Assembly: GCA_018340805.1 (NCBI GenBank) | Contig: JACMZG010001911.1 | Coordinates: 30,652,009-30,716,008 of the forward strand | DNA: 64,000 bases | Direction: 5' to 3' | From: Microvelia longipes | Lineage: Eukaryota > Arthropoda > Insecta > Hemiptera > Veliidae | Shown here: piece after piece, positions 25,851-37,790 of the stretch | How positions within the stretch are numbered: the first letter of the stretch is position 1 | Layout of the letters: every line of letters begins with the position of its first letter | Translations under genes and position numbers: made by a program | The notes under the pieces: generated by a model | Seen by the model: the letters and a program-made list of their open reading frames with translations, nothing else | Told to the model about the DNA's origin: nothing | The model's database searches: none

Positions 25851-26184
25851 TCGTATAACTTTTTATTGTATTACAAGTTTTTGTAAGTGGCATATTGCCA
25901 CAATACTTAAGAATTTGTAAAAAACTGAGGTTAGTTTACATAAAATAATAAATGCCAAGTGATAAAATTAGAACTAATTCTGACAGAATATTTATGTGTT
26001 TTTCCGTGATATATATTGTGGTATATACGTATCAAGTTTATAATTGTATATGTGTACCAATACAGATTATGTCAGATTATCCGATTTTAATTTTTAGTGA
26101 TTTTATTACATTTTTTCTGAGACATTATTGTGTCACAGATAATATATATGTTATAAATAATAGTGATATACACTTTTATATGAT

Positions 26185-26245
26185 TAATTTTTGTTCCAAG
26201 TTTCATTCTGATCCGAAAAACTGATTTCTAGTTCCAGAGGTATTG
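26185..26245 (-). repeat. Family B right module, fragment
   Basis: TTAATTTTTGTTCCAAGTTT, then CATTCTGATCCGAAAAACTG, matches the reverse-orientation module at 57630-57670. Confidence 0.45.
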
Positions 26246-26668
26246 TAAAACAAAACAAGTGAACTTAGGCTTCTTGGCGTTCCCAACCCCGAGGAGGCTC
26301 AGTAGTAGTATTCTGTCTTAGTAGTAGTTAGTATAGTGACACACTGCCACTATATGACGTGATTTGTTTACATAAAGTTCAAACAATAAAATCAGAACTA
26401 ATGCTAAAAATGCTGATGATAATGCTGATAATTGATTTTAACTTTGTCTATATTGAGCCTACGTATTTTATGTGCAGCAAATGTCAGCCTCGTCTCAAGA
26501 TTTAGTAAAATTTGTGAAGTAAAAATAAATTTTCGCTTAAGTCAAACTAAGGTTCTGAAAATTTAGGGTCAATTTTTGTAGTAAGTTTATTTCAGAGATC
26601 TGAACAAATGTTCAAAACTTTCCAACACACACGCAGCTATGTATATAAATAAGTTATATTTACATACC

Positions 26669-26806
<138 letters not shown>

Positions 26807-27862
26807 GTGTTTTATAAATTATATAATAAATAATATCTATATAAGCTCAATTTTTCTTTTTGAAATTTTCTAAAATTATAAAACTACTTGGCTTTCTCAG
26901 TTTAAATTTTTATTAAAGGTTTTTCACTATCTAGTTATTCAAACTACGGGTTAAGTCCTAAAATAAATCATTTCCTTTTTTTGTGACAGAACGCATTTTT
27001 TTCAGCCAGACATGCCAAATGTTATTTTAACACAAAACCAAACACACCTATGTATTTGTTTTTTTTTTAAATATAGATTTTTTGTAGTGTGTTATTGGCA
27101 AACGTATTCTAAAATGGTATATTTTAAACCCGTGCTGGCGATTTCCCTATATACGTTTTGTTTTCTTTTATTCCGCAATAATATATTACAAAGATATCTT
27201 CTACATAACTTATTTTTTCCTATTTTCGACAACTACAAAAGGAATTATTTTATTTTTCAATTGAATGATTCCAATATATTTTATTACCTAACGCCATTCT
27301 ATAGATCTATTTTTATTTGGGTATTTTGTTTAGCGAATTTCCAAATATAAGGTATAAAATGTAATATGAGGTTGGGACCATGTTCACCTTCTAACTGGAA
27401 ACGTACGCCTTATAAACCACAATGTTATATTCAAAGTAAACATTAGAAAACAACAAAACAATAGAGAAACACTCGTTGCAGATAGAAATATTGGCACTTA
27501 TTTATAACGTTGAAATAAATAGAAATCAGATGATTAACATCACTCTGATAATTCGTGGCAATAGGATTATACTGAATATAATCAACATTTTCTCAGATTG
27601 CCTTCTCAAAGTGTCACTCATATGCCACAATGGAGTAATCATGAAGATTACGTTGTGTTTTTATTAACTGCATGAGCCGCTAAAGCTAATTCCTTACGAT
27701 TACCTTTCCGGATTCTATACTCCTTTTTATTTATCCTATTACGATACTATTTAACTATTACGAACGATTAACAGTTTCAGCATTGGTTGCAAATTTTATC
27801 ATATAAACATTACATTTTGTAAACAACATTTGCCGGTTTAGGCCTTTGGAACTGAATCTTGT
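26807..27862. other. AT-rich spacer
   Basis: Nothing recognised. Open frames here are hydrophobic, AT-driven and family-less. Confidence 0.45.
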
Positions 27863-28138
27863 AGTATTTAATACACTTGAGTTTAAAAAAATATATATTT
27901 AATTGTCAAACCACAATACATAAAAAAGAAAAACTGACCGGTTTCGACTATTACTTAGTCATCTTCAGAGTACTTTTTATAAACTACTCTTATAACTACT
28001 TTGTATAAACTACTACTGTTTATAAAAAGTACTCTGAAGATGACTAAGTAATAGTCGAAACCGGTCAGTTTTTCTTTTTATGTATTGTGGTTTGACAATT
28101 AAATATATATTTTTTAAACTCAAGTGTATTAAATATTA
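27863..28138. repeat. Foldback element with hammerhead-like motifs in both arms
   Basis: Two arms of about 121 bases (27863-27983 and 28018-28138) are almost perfectly complementary around a 34-base spacer, so the whole unit can fold as one long hairpin. In each arm the outward strand reads CTGAAGAT, then a stem GACTA/TAGTC around AGTAA, then GAAACCGGTCAG. There is no coding capacity. Confidence 0.88.
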
Positions 28139-28240
28139 ACATCTTTAACATATACCACAAAATCTCTGTCAAAACAACTAATGATTGAATCTTGTAGCTA
28201 AAATAGCCTAAAATTTCTATAAAAAGCAAGGGAATTTCTG

Positions 28241-28410
28241 GTATATATATATATATTATATATATATATATATAATATATATAATATATAATATATATAT
28301 ATATAATATATATAATATATATAAAAGAACTTTTCAGTTGAAACGTTACGTTTTTATTGTAAGTTCTCTAAATGTTTCTTTATATTTCTTTATAATTAAG
28401 TTATATAAAA

Positions 28411-28466
<56 letters not shown>
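28241..28466. repeat. Two (AT)n tracts
   Basis: (AT)n at about 28241-28325 and 28415-28466 flank a short AT-rich unique stretch. Confidence 0.85.
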
Positions 28467-28467
<1 letters not shown>

Positions 28468-28469
28468 AC

Positions 28470-29450
28470 AAGAACCTCTTACGGGGTTAAAAATTTTCCC
28501 CGCCATGACTTTAGTCCAAAAAGACTTGTGAAATTAACATTTCTGTCCAGCCATGACATGTCCGTTTTGATTGGAAATGGTCATTGGCATTTTGAAAGTT
28601 AAGTTGTTAGGTTGGCAATACTAATTTTAGCAATTATACCAATCATTGTTGTAGTTTTACCACCATAGATCCAGTAGTAATGAAATGAATGACCGAATGA
28701 AACGACAGAGGAGTATTGTCAGGAACTAACCTCTTATATGTACATACTTATACCTGTACCTACACTTCCTCAAAAGTTAAATAGCTTTATTTTTCTTTTA
28801 GCCTCAAACATAAACGGACATGACTTGGCGGGGATTTATTCCACGCACGTGGTTTTTTTGTAAGATTTTATGACTTTTTATACCGCTCTTCATGGTTGGA
28901 CAATTCTTCAATATAAAGCCAAAGAAGTAATCAAGTTACGAGTTGTAGATAAAGTTGTATAGGGTGTCAACGTATTGACATCCTTCTTGTTGTAGTAGGA
29001 CAACATAACATAGGAATTATGAATTTGGGATTTATTGATTCAGGAATGCAATAGGTGATCAGAAAATCCAAAAAATCTAGATACACCAATATTCATAAAA
29101 ACCTAAAGGTTGGTCAATGTTTAAAAACAATTTGCTGGCTTAGTTCTTCTCTCCGCGTTCAGCAATAGAATCGAATTTAAGATTTGATTAAGTAGGATGC
29201 ACAAGGGCATAAGACAAATCTAGTAAGTCACGACACATGAAAATCCGCTTAGTAGTTTCGAAAGTAAAGGGTCAACCTACAAAACTATTGTTCGCTGTCT
29301 TAGTTTTTCGCTCCGCATTCAACGTAAGAATGTCATATTTCCTCTTATGTCAAAATCCGTTGAGTAATATAGACTGAAGGTGTGTCAACAAAAAGCAAAG
29401 GAAGAATAAGAAATCGTCAAAAATACTATTTTTGCACCTATTTTTCTCCA
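28470..29450 (+). repeat. Dispersed repeat family D, longest copy
   Basis: It shares many landmarks with 33365-33620 and 34430-34960: TTACGAGTTGTAGATAAAG, GGGATTTATTGATTCAGGAA, TAAGTAGGATGCACAAGGGC, TCAACCTACAAAACTA, TTCGCTCCGCATTCAACGTA, GTGTGTCAACAAAAAGC. A sub-block containing 'TTCTCTCCGCGTTCAGC...GGGCATAAGAC' is repeated within the copy. There is no conserved coding frame and the class is unknown. Confidence 0.6.
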
Positions 29451-29869
29451 CTTTTTTAGGCCTATTTTGATTTTGATCTACAAGACGCGCCTTTAGCCTT
29501 TCACGCTACAGACTTTGTTGCGTTAAGTATAACATAAACTGTCAGCTTTAGTGGATTTTTTTTAATAACTTAGCGGGGTATTTTTCCTATTATGTACATT
29601 ATATAAACGCAGTACGATGTTAGATTTCATGTTATATACCATAAAACCTGAGTTAGTGAGTCTTTTCTGTTTTTATTCGTGGTGTTATGTGTGTTTTTAT
29701 TTTTCCCTACCTATTTTGCTTCTTCGTCCTTCTACTGATCTTTTATCTTTCTTTTATCATTTTATACTTTTATTTCTGTTTTTGTGCTACGCTTCTACAT
29801 CTGCATCCAATAAGTTTGACTTAAATCCAGTGTTTCAACATACTGTGTGTATGCTATGTATGTATAATC

Positions 29870-29960
29870 GAGTTTTTATTTATAGACATTTCTATGGGAC
29901 ACAATAATATTCGAACGCTTTTCATATTCAAGTGAAACCTGGTACCGAATGAAAATCAAT
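29870..29960 (+). repeat. Family B right module, fragment
   Basis: CATTTCTATGGGACACAATA, then TTCGAACGCTTTTCATA and GAAACCTGGTACCGAATGA, matches the module after (AT)n at 46465-46530. Confidence 0.5.
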
Positions 29961-30089
29961 TAGTTATAATCAGTAACAAGTAACTATTATTATTAATTGT
30001 GAAGGTAGGTGTAAAACCTTTTGCACTGCGACTTTGAGTCTTTTGTACAAGTACCCTCGTGTTCTAAGCTTATAGGAGATCCTTTCCTT

Positions 30090-30870
30090 TTATTATTTCT
30101 TAAAGTTTGTGTACTAAATTGGCATCTGGGTTTTCAATTCTGTTAGTGTGGCTTCTCAAACACAGAAATTTTGTATTGCTAGAGCTTCGCATTCAAAGAT
30201 GATGTGTGATGATGTTTCAGGGCATTGGCCACAGAGTCTACAGACAGGCTCTTCTTAAAATATGCCGATTGTATGCATATTTTTTATATTGTATGTTTGC
30301 GTAAGTGACAATGACCAGTTATTAAGCCCGTCACTATACTCAAGTTTTTTTATTTAGCTTTAGAAGAGCATCTGTCAGTGGCTTGAGGACCTCTCAACAT
30401 GAGTTTACTGTGCCTCAACCAGGAGCATTATTCAGTGTTGTTGGTGTTTACCTCTAAGCCATTCATTCACTGCCGTCTGACTTGTGTTTTCGAATGCCAA
30501 TAACTGGTTTCAGTCCTATTGGAGTTTGATTTGAACCTTGTCTTGCTAAATCATCTGCAACCTCATTACCATCTATACCTTTATGTCCTGGAACCCATCT
30601 AGCTGATACTTGATTTTCAGTAGCCAAACTGGTAAGGTTTTGTAAACATTCCCACACCAGTTTAGAGTTAACTTTGTAGGATCCCAGGGCTTTTATGGCA
30701 GCTTGACTGTCAGTATAAATGAACATTGACGCTTGCTTAGTGTTTCGCTTGAGATTTTCGAGAATGCAGGTGTTAATTGAGAACACTTCTGACTGAAAGA
30801 CTGTCCATTTTAGATCCATCGGTAAACCACACAACAGTATCGTCTTTTGGTGGAAAGGAGTCTTCAACAA
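30090..30870 (-). pseudogene. Non-LTR retrotransposon relic: RNase H and CCHC-like tail
   Basis: The minus strand encodes the 3' end of an RNase H-bearing LINE. FTDGSK, with the first catalytic Asp, lies at about 30806-30828. After a small deletion come SEVFSINTCI with the catalytic Glu, IYTDSQAAIKAL, and SARWVPGHKGIDGNEVADD, which holds the last His and Asp region. Downstream, in broken frames, are TGHCHLRKHT and then CRLCGQCPETSSHIIFECEA, the cysteine/histidine tail usual in I, R1 and Jockey-type LINEs. At least three frame breaks or stops make it non-functional. Reverse transcriptase and endonuclease are not in the window. Confidence 0.8.
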
Positions 30871-30929
30871 AGTTACAACTAAGTGAAATAAGTAATCAAC
30901 TAGTAGTAGTAATATGACGATCTAATGTA

Positions 30930-30995
30930 GGGCAACAAACATGTGGCCGCGGAGCGACCCCCCACTGCTGACACCGCGAAGCGGCTTAGAGGCTC
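30930..30995 (+). repeat. GC-hairpin module, partial copy
   Basis: AACAAACATGTGGCCGCGGAG and CACCGCGAAGCGGCTTAGAGG correspond to the start and core of the intact modules at 37196 and 39796. Confidence 0.55.
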
Positions 30996-31519
30996 AGGTT
31001 TTTTCGTAATAATAAACTGTAAAAGTAATTTCTTTGTGTATTACCGTAATTTTTAGAATATTTGTGTAGTCTTTTGTTACTTAGTAATAAAATAATCCAA
31101 ACGAACTTTAAAGGTTTTAATTTTATTAAAAATTTTTAGTCCCTGCAGACGTATTTTTAACTAAAAATATTTCAGATATGTCTGGATTTTTATTTCTTTT
31201 TTGAAAACTCTCAGAAAACGGGATTGTGACCCGATGACGGGGTTTAATTAAAACATGAATATTTTGAGAACTGTGTTGTTGGCACAAATGTCTTAGTGCC
31301 CGGACTGGGAAAACAATGTTCTTACCCCTTTGTTAAAATAATTTATAGCTGAATTTTTTTAACTAAATTTTTGTTTTTAGCGAATCTTTACGAAAAATGT
31401 AGCTTATGTTATCGATGTTTTTATTTTAAGGACTTATATTATGGCAATGGTAAAGCAGTTTCGCTTGTAACTGCACTATATTATTAAATATTTTCTCTAT
31501 TTCTTTTATTTTAGTTCTA
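30996..31519. other. AT-rich spacer
   Basis: Nothing recognised. Confidence 0.45.
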
Positions 31520-31740
31520 ATTTACTGTAATATTCTATATTTTTCTTCTTTTACTGCTATAATTCTTTTTTTGTATATTTTTTTCTTTTACTGCTGTAAT
31601 ACTATTTTATTCTATAATTTTTCTTTTACTACTATAATACTATTTTACTCTATATTTTTTTTCTTTTTACTACAAGAATACTATTTTATTCTATATTTTT
31701 CTTTTTATACTACAATAATACTATTTTATTTTTCCCCTCC
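31520..31740. repeat. Degenerate AT-rich minisatellite
   Basis: About five imperfect copies of a 40-50 base unit built on TTTTACTACTATAATACTAT and TTTATTCTATATTTTTC. Confidence 0.75.
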
Positions 31741-32639
31741 AACAAAAATGTACTTGAAAATGTATATGAAGCTAAACTTTTTCTTGTATTATTTAATTAC
31801 CTTTATATTATAACCTCAGTTTTATCTTGTATAAATTTAAACCCTTTGAAACTTTAACTTTTTACTTCCCATAAATTCTTCACATAAAACTAAGGTGAAC
31901 CGCAAAAATTTCAAAAATTATTTACAAATGGCTGTAAACAATTAATTTTAACCACTGCTCTATCGTTTGGTTAATTTAAAACCAAAACTGGTTTTATTAC
32001 TTTTAGTTGGTTTTATTTAATTGTAGGTATGGTCTGTGGTTTCCTGAATCCTGAATCAAATGAATTTCAGAAAATATTTAATTCTCGTTTAAGTCTATAT
32101 GAAATATATATCCTCATACTGCTTGCTTTATGTCCATCTTTATTACCCTATAAAACCCTCTTAATTAGACCTTTACTATTAAACTAAAATCCATTAATTA
32201 AATCGTGTTATCTTAGTTGCATTAATATATTTATATAATAAATATAAATTATTGCACTACTCCCCCCCCCCTATTATAAAATATAGGGAATCAAATTATT
32301 TACTCCTTACGTTTGAAACCCTATTTCACATTTATTTATAAATTAAATAAAAAGCTTTACCTCTAAAATATATGTTGCTCCTTGCTCCCCCCCCTGGCTC
32401 TCTATACGGTTCTGTAAAACACTATACCTGTTTATACCTTTTAAAGGGTAAGAGGTAACCAAGTCAAGGTTAAGATTTATGAGGATATAAAGCTACAATA
32501 TAGGGTTGCCTAATCCTGCTTTCTTTACTTCTTAAAAAAGGTATCCAATTTTATATTGGGTTCATTTTTTTATTTATTATAAGGTAGTATTAAGAATAAA
32601 CTTAATCTGCTCAAATGGTGTAATATTATATCTTTTCTA

Positions 32640-32820
32640 CTTAAAATAATGTTAATATAAATCATAATAATATAAAATAATATGAATGTAAAATTATAAT
32701 AATAAAAATAATTTTAATGTAAAATTAAAATAAAATATTTTAATTATAATAATAAAAAATAATTTTAATGTAAAATTATAATTATATAAAATAATATGAA
32801 TGTAAAATAATATTAATCAA
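32640..32820. repeat. Cryptic AT-rich tandem repeat
   Basis: Imperfect repeats of AATATAAAATAATATGAATG and AATTTTAATGTAAAATTATA-like units, containing no G or C over long stretches. Confidence 0.65.
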
Positions 32821-32984
32821 TATGTTATAACTTTGGCATAACTGATTATTATTTAAATTTAGTGGTACTAACCTCTTTATCAAACTGCTTTATTCCTGCT
32901 AAATTATTGAAATTATTGAAAACCATGCATGGTAATAAAATCACCGCCAAGTTCTTGGTCCATAAAAAGTGGAGAAATGAAGTA

Positions 32985-33361
32985 CGAGGTCTGTCCTATA
33001 AATACGTATAAAAAAATCATAAACATTTCATTTTACAATTAATCATCAAATAACATTTGTCCCCCTTGAAGTACTCCCCTCTGATAAAACGCACTTGGTC
33101 TAACGCTGTTTTCATTGTTGAAAACATCCTTTAAAGTCCTCTACTTTGAGGCCCTTCAGCTGCTCGTCGTCGCTCCTTTATGTCATCCACGTCCCCAAAT
33201 GGCGCCCCGAAGCAACATTTTAAATTTAGGAAAATGGGTGAATATGGTGGCTGGTCAGTGACTGTAATTGAGTTGCGCACCAAAAATTCCTCTGTCTCGT
33301 CTCTCCAATCCCTGCTTAGTTCTAAATAATTATTTTATACGTATTTATGGGACAGACCTCG
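32985..33361 (-). mobile_element. Mariner-like transposon, internally deleted
   Basis: Near-perfect inverted termini, CGAGGTCTGTCCTATAAAT and its complement, lie directly between TA dinucleotides at 32983-32984 and 33362-33363, as in Tc1/mariner insertions. The minus strand keeps a transposase C-terminal relic: QPPYSP, the region of the second catalytic Asp motif, then FGDVDDIKERRR, and in a shifted frame DQVRFIRGEYFKGD, the usual mariner C-terminus. Only about 377 bases remain of an expected 1.3 kb, so the catalytic domain is gone. Confidence 0.85.
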
Positions 33362-33364
33362 TAT

Positions 33365-33620
33365 TCTGTTTGGTTGGAGACGGTCATTGACGTTTCAAAG
33401 TGAAGTTCCGAGGTTGACAATACGGAAGTTGTGTATAATTTTAAATTGATAGACAATCATTAGCTTCTTGGTGGGGTGCAAAGCAGCTGTTGATTGCCTA
33501 TCAATTTACATAAGGCCCTTTAGTAAATTGCTAACCAAACAACTTGTTCGATGTAAAAACAGAAGTAAACAAGTTACGTGTTGTAGATAAAGCAGTAAAT
33601 GCGAGGGATGGAAATCCTTT
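33365..33620 (+). repeat. Dispersed repeat family D, fragment
   Basis: GTTTGGTTGGAGACGGTCAT, GTTGACAATACGG and GTTACGTGTTGTAGATAAAG match 28565-28620 and 28930-28960. Confidence 0.5.
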
Positions 33621-33944
33621 TATGTGCCGTCTTTCGAATAGGAACGTTAATCCGATGGTTCCGAGCCTGTGCGATGTCAGGTACTCATAAAAGATCCCTA
33701 ACCCTAAATGATCCTGGGTTTAGGCCAAAGTTAGAACCCTCAATAGTAGTTTATTTAAATATACATATATGTTTCTGCCTTATGGTTCCGAGAGTAGGAA
33801 AGCTTAGTCTGTCAGTGGGGCACGTGTTGTTTCTAGTTGAAGCTAGAGAAATTTAGAGTAAAGTCATCAATTCTGTGGAATAGACATGAAATGCCTGCAC
33901 TAGAACTCATAAGGTGGAACACTATCTTCTATCTAATGAAGTCA

Positions 33945-34385
33945 TCAAAAAGGGCCCAACAACGTGGCCTATTTACTAGGTTGTCTATCACCTCTCCCTA
34001 ATTACTATCACTAGATAGTGATTGAAAGAAAGGTAACATAAAAAACTAGATAGATATTTAGTTTTTTACGTTACCTTTCTTTTGTTGGTAAGGATTAGCT
34101 AGTATGATATCGGGCAGAAATTTGTGAGAGAAGGATTTCCTAGGGGCGTCATCGAGTGAAAATAGATACACTTTTCCTTTCTTAGACCACAAATGTGAAA
34201 TGACAAATACTGGTAGGTTGAATAATGCGTCTGTTGTTAGCTAAAACCATATAAAGCAGGTAATCGATAGATTTATAGTTAAAGTTATTGGTGTTAATAT
34301 TATAACCACTAACGTAAAAAGGGCCCAACAAAGCGGCCTACTTGCTAGGTGGTCTATCACTATCACTATCTAGATAAAGCTGTAA
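33945..34385. repeat. Family C fragments around a small inverted repeat
   Basis: AAAGGGCCCAACAACGTGGCC at about 33951 and AAAAGGGCCCAACAAAGCGG at about 34317 are two degenerate family C ends, matching the reverse of 56370-56395 and 58755-58785. Between them, 34030-34083 is an inverted repeat with arms of about 25 bases (AGAAAGGTAACATAAAAAAC against GTTTTTTACGTTACCTTTCT). Confidence 0.6.
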
Positions 34386-34429
34386 ACAGTGTAGAGGTAT
34401 TGCATGTACCACTCACATCCTCTTTTTCC

Positions 34430-34960
34430 TGTGGTCAATAACATAGAAATGAATGAATTGGGGATTTATTGATACAGGAATGTCAAAAGATATCAGACAA
34501 ATCTAAAATTCTACAAACACTAAAACCCAAGTAGCAAAGGCTTGCAGGTGGATCAGTGTATATAAAAGTACCGTTCGCCGGCATAGTTTCCCACTCCTTG
34601 TTTAGCATTGGAATGTTGAATTTTCAGATTTTATTAAGTAGGAATGCACACGGGCATAACTCTAATCCATGAAGTCCCCACACATCTAAATCTACTTAAT
34701 AGTTCAGACTGTAAAAGCGTTAATCTACAAAACTACCTTTTGTAAGCTTAGTATTTCGCTTCGTGTTTAGCGTAAGAATGTCGAGTTTGCGATTTTATCT
34801 GGTAGGATATCACACAGGCATAAGACTAATCTAAATAGTTCTCGTAAGTAAAAATCTCTTCAGTAGTTTAGGTTGTAGGTGCGACAACAAAAACTGCAGA
34901 AACAATAAGGTTAAGAAGTCGCCAAAAATGCCATTTTCAAACCTTATGCGCTTTGTATTG
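34430..34960 (+). repeat. Dispersed repeat family D
   Basis: GGGGATTTATTGATACAGGA, TTAAGTAGGAATGCACACGG, AATCTACAAAACTACC, TTTCGCTTCGTGTTTAGCGT and AGAAGTCGCCAAAAATGCC run in the same order as in 28990-29450. Confidence 0.65.
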
Positions 34961-35246
34961 TTTTATAGTTCTAGATAGATATATATGAATTGTAAAGCCA
35001 AAAAATTATTTTGTCTTAAACTTTTTGAGATTTATCTTAATAATTTTTCTAAAATAATTGTACATATATGATTATATAAGCTATAAAAAAGACCATCTAT
35101 GAAATGAAAGTGTCTACGTCACCTTTTGGTAAAAATTAGAAAGTTATAACTATTAATACAATTCATGATGAGAATTTGCAATGTCGGTAAGGATCAAAAA
35201 TATTTGTTCATCATTGGATATCTCAGGATATATATATTCAGGATCA

Positions 35247-35249
<3 letters not shown>

Positions 35250-35281
<32 letters not shown>

Positions 35282-35299
35282 TATATATAATATATTATA

Positions 35300-35340
<41 letters not shown>
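35250..35340. repeat. (AT)n microsatellite
   Basis: A TA run interrupted by a short AATATATTATAATTATAA stretch. Confidence 0.9.
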
Positions 35341-35341
<1 letters not shown>

Positions 35342-35589
35342 CAGCATTAGCAATTTTTGAACTTTTTGCACAGTTAAGAACTCTTCATTCTTGTTAAGAA
35401 ACAAAAAAAAGCAAATTATGTAGCTGCTTCTTTAATAAAACAATATTACGGCTTATATGATGATAATATTTCTCTTATATATTTCTTCTTTACTTTGTGT
35501 AAAGCAGTGAAATAAAATATAATAAAAGTATATTGCTATTTCCAAAATAGCAATATGTATAATATAGCTCACAGGAGTTTTTTGAAGAC

Positions 35590-35960
35590 AAATTTTATTT
35601 TTTAACTTCACCTTTCTTATACTGTAGGTTTACAGGGTAAACAGTATGTAACGTGTGGGCACAAAACATCCGTAGTTGCGACAAGATCATCTCTTTATGT
35701 GTTTTCATTATCTCCTGATTGCTTTTACTTATTTTTTTACAGTATTTTAAAAACCGCCTTCAACTCATTTGATAAAAATTGAAATAATGCTGATAATGAA
35801 ATAAAAATTGGCTGATATATTGATCATATATACGACTACATGCATGCCAAACCTCAAACAAATCAACAAATATTTTCGGGTTCAAAACTTTTCCAAATTT
35901 TTCTTCGAGTCACTATTTCGTGTTAATTAGGTAAAAATAATTTTTTTTTTTTTGAGGTAG
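35590..35960 (+). repeat. Dispersed repeat family A, degenerate copy
   Basis: CTTATACTGTAGGTTTACAG starts it. It continues through CTTTATGTGTTTTCATTATC, AAAAATTGAAATAATGCTGA, ACTACATGCATGCCAAACCT and TTCTTCGAGTCACTATTTCG, which align with 40985-41115 and with the reverse of 21400-21540. Confidence 0.55.
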
Positions 35961-36184
35961 TAGTACGTAATTGAGCACTTTATTGGACCGTTTTAGGACG
36001 AGAAGCCAATCATTATTGTTATAGGAGGTTATTTAGTACTTTTCACTCTCCGAGGACAATAATGAATGTAAACAAACTCCTAGGAAGTAAAAAGTAATTC
36101 ATATTGCCGCATTACTGTAATGTAGCGTGTTCAAAAAAACAATCTGTGTTAACCTTCATGAGTTTTCTTTAAAAACGTTCATTT

Positions 36185-36323
36185 TTTTCTGTTTTAGCGA
36201 ATTTAATGAAAATACGCTTATGAGGTTGTTGGGATGACGGAAGTTGAGTGGAGTGAGTGAATCGGTTCCTATTGGCTTCCTGATAACAAAAATATATTAT
36301 ATCCGATATAGTAATATTATATA

Positions 36324-36415
<92 letters not shown>

Positions 36416-36570
36416 GTATATATAATATATGTTATGTAAGAGTTTCTACCCTTTCGTATGGCGAACGATAACTCTCGAAGGCGTTCTCAAATTGAAACGA
36501 AACTTTGCAAATCGCGAGATGTTGCGAGGCCTATTGTTTATAAAAACATTATGACGTCTTCAACCAAAGT
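36185..36570 (+). repeat. Dispersed repeat family B with (AT)n
   Basis: The left module (TTTTAGCGAATTTAATG, then CGCTTATGAGGTTGTTGGGA and GATGACGGAAGTTGAG) is followed by (AT)n of about 115 bases at 36310-36430. The right module follows (AAGAGTTTCTACCCTTTCGT, then ATAACTCTCGAAGGCGTTCT and AAATTGAAACGAAACTTTGC). This is the clearest forward-oriented full copy. Confidence 0.65.
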
Positions 36571-36800
36571 TATGACGTCATAAAAAAAAAATTTGTTTGA
36601 AACTTAAAATGGCTTTAAAACAAGGTATCTAGTATTTAGGGACGGCTAGCTGAATCGATTAAGACAATTTCAGCTTAATCGAACTATCACAAATGGCGCA
36701 ATCAGTATACATATATATTAATCTTGTATATATGTATACGTCTAGGTCAAAGACTCGTACGATATCTGTTGGGTTCAGTAGTGTAGAGGGTGGGATATAG

Positions 36801-36808
36801 TATAAAGA
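36801..36808 (+). promoter_or_regulatory. TATA-like box in pseudo-LTR copy 1
   Basis: TATAAAGA, 66 bases upstream of the small ORF start at 36867. It occupies the same place as TATAAAAG in the other pseudo-LTR. Confidence 0.5.
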
Positions 36809-36866
36809 GAGACTCTACCTCTTCCTCCATCATGGTAACCTACTGTCCCAGAGAGACAGGGCAAAA

Positions 36867-36995
36867 ATGGCTTCCACTAAACCACGCCGAGCTAAGCAGA
36901 CCCGTAAAGAGGAAGAACATCGAAGTAGTCTTTATATGGTCGAAGTTATTCTAAAATTAATGCGACAAGTTTCAGCTTCGGACAATCCTAAGTGA
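36867..36995 (+). CDS. Small basic ORF in Penelope pseudo-LTR, copy 1
   Basis: Forty-two codons with ATG after CAAAA, beginning MASTKPRRAKQTRKEEEHR and ending in a TGA at 36993-36995. The N-terminal half is rich in Lys and Arg; the middle (SLYMVEVILK) looks like a short amphipathic helix. The same frame is open over 43 codons in the second pseudo-LTR. The only length difference between the two ORFs is one codon, and the surrounding pseudo-LTR has indels that are not multiples of three. I recognise no domain. It may be the N-terminus of a Penelope ORF started inside the pseudo-LTR, a separate accessory peptide, or a chance frame. Confidence 0.45.
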   Translation: MASTKPRRAKQTRKEEEHRSSLYMVEVILKLMRQVSASDNPK

Positions 36996-37195
36996 CGCAA
37001 ACGGTATTTTTATTTTAAATAATCATGAATATTTTTTTTCAACTTTAGATTTTACTCAATAAACAATTCGTTTACAAAACAAATTTGACATTTTTCTTTA
37101 AATTCTATAAACAATCATAAATGTAAGTAAGAGTTTACACCTTTTTGTATAGTGGACGATAACTAAAGCTGATGGAAGATGGAACTATAATCTTT

Positions 37196-37446
37196 TCTTT
37201 AAAGCCTCTCAGGCCCGCTTCGCGGGCCTGTGAAACGAGGCTGTGAAAATTCGCTAAATACGTGGCAAAATGCCATGTAACAGAAACGATAGTGAAACCA
37301 TACATAATACAAACAACAACAATGTGACCGCGAAGCGGTCACTGGGAGGCCCCCGGGCCGCGAAGCGGCCCGGCGGGGCCGACGCCGCGGAGTGGACGAG
37401 GCGCGAAGCGCCGAGGCCGCGTAGCGGCTACGGGCCGAAGGCCCGA
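37196..37446 (+). repeat. GC-rich hairpin-cluster module, copy 1
   Basis: A sharply GC-rich island. In order it contains: GGCCCGC-TTC-GCGGGCC (37211-37227); a GTGGCA/TGCCAT hairpin near 37262; GTGACCGC-GAA-GCGGTCAC (37324-37342); a 9-bp GC stem with loop GAA (37353-37373); GGCGC-GAA-GCGCC (37400-37412); GCCGC-GTA-GCGGC (37416-37428); and GGGCC-GAA-GGCCC (37432-37444). All but the second have a perfect stem and a 3-base loop. A second copy lies at 39796. It encodes nothing I recognise; the open frames through it follow from its composition. Confidence 0.88.
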
Positions 37447-37494
37447 ATTTGTTCGTAGACTAATTTTTTTTTCGTTTTTAAAAGGTGTTCTAAT

Positions 37495-37790
<296 letters not shown>

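Larger units (their letters stand above)
36641..37040 (+). repeat. Penelope pseudo-LTR, copy 1
   Basis: About 85-90 percent alike by eye to 38912-39325. It begins GACGGCTAGCTGAATCGATT and ends near a shared ATCATGAATAT. It contains a TATA-like box at 36801-36808, a CTGTCCCAGAGAGACAGG hairpin at about 36843-36860 and a 42-codon ORF at 36867-36995. Confidence 0.8.
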
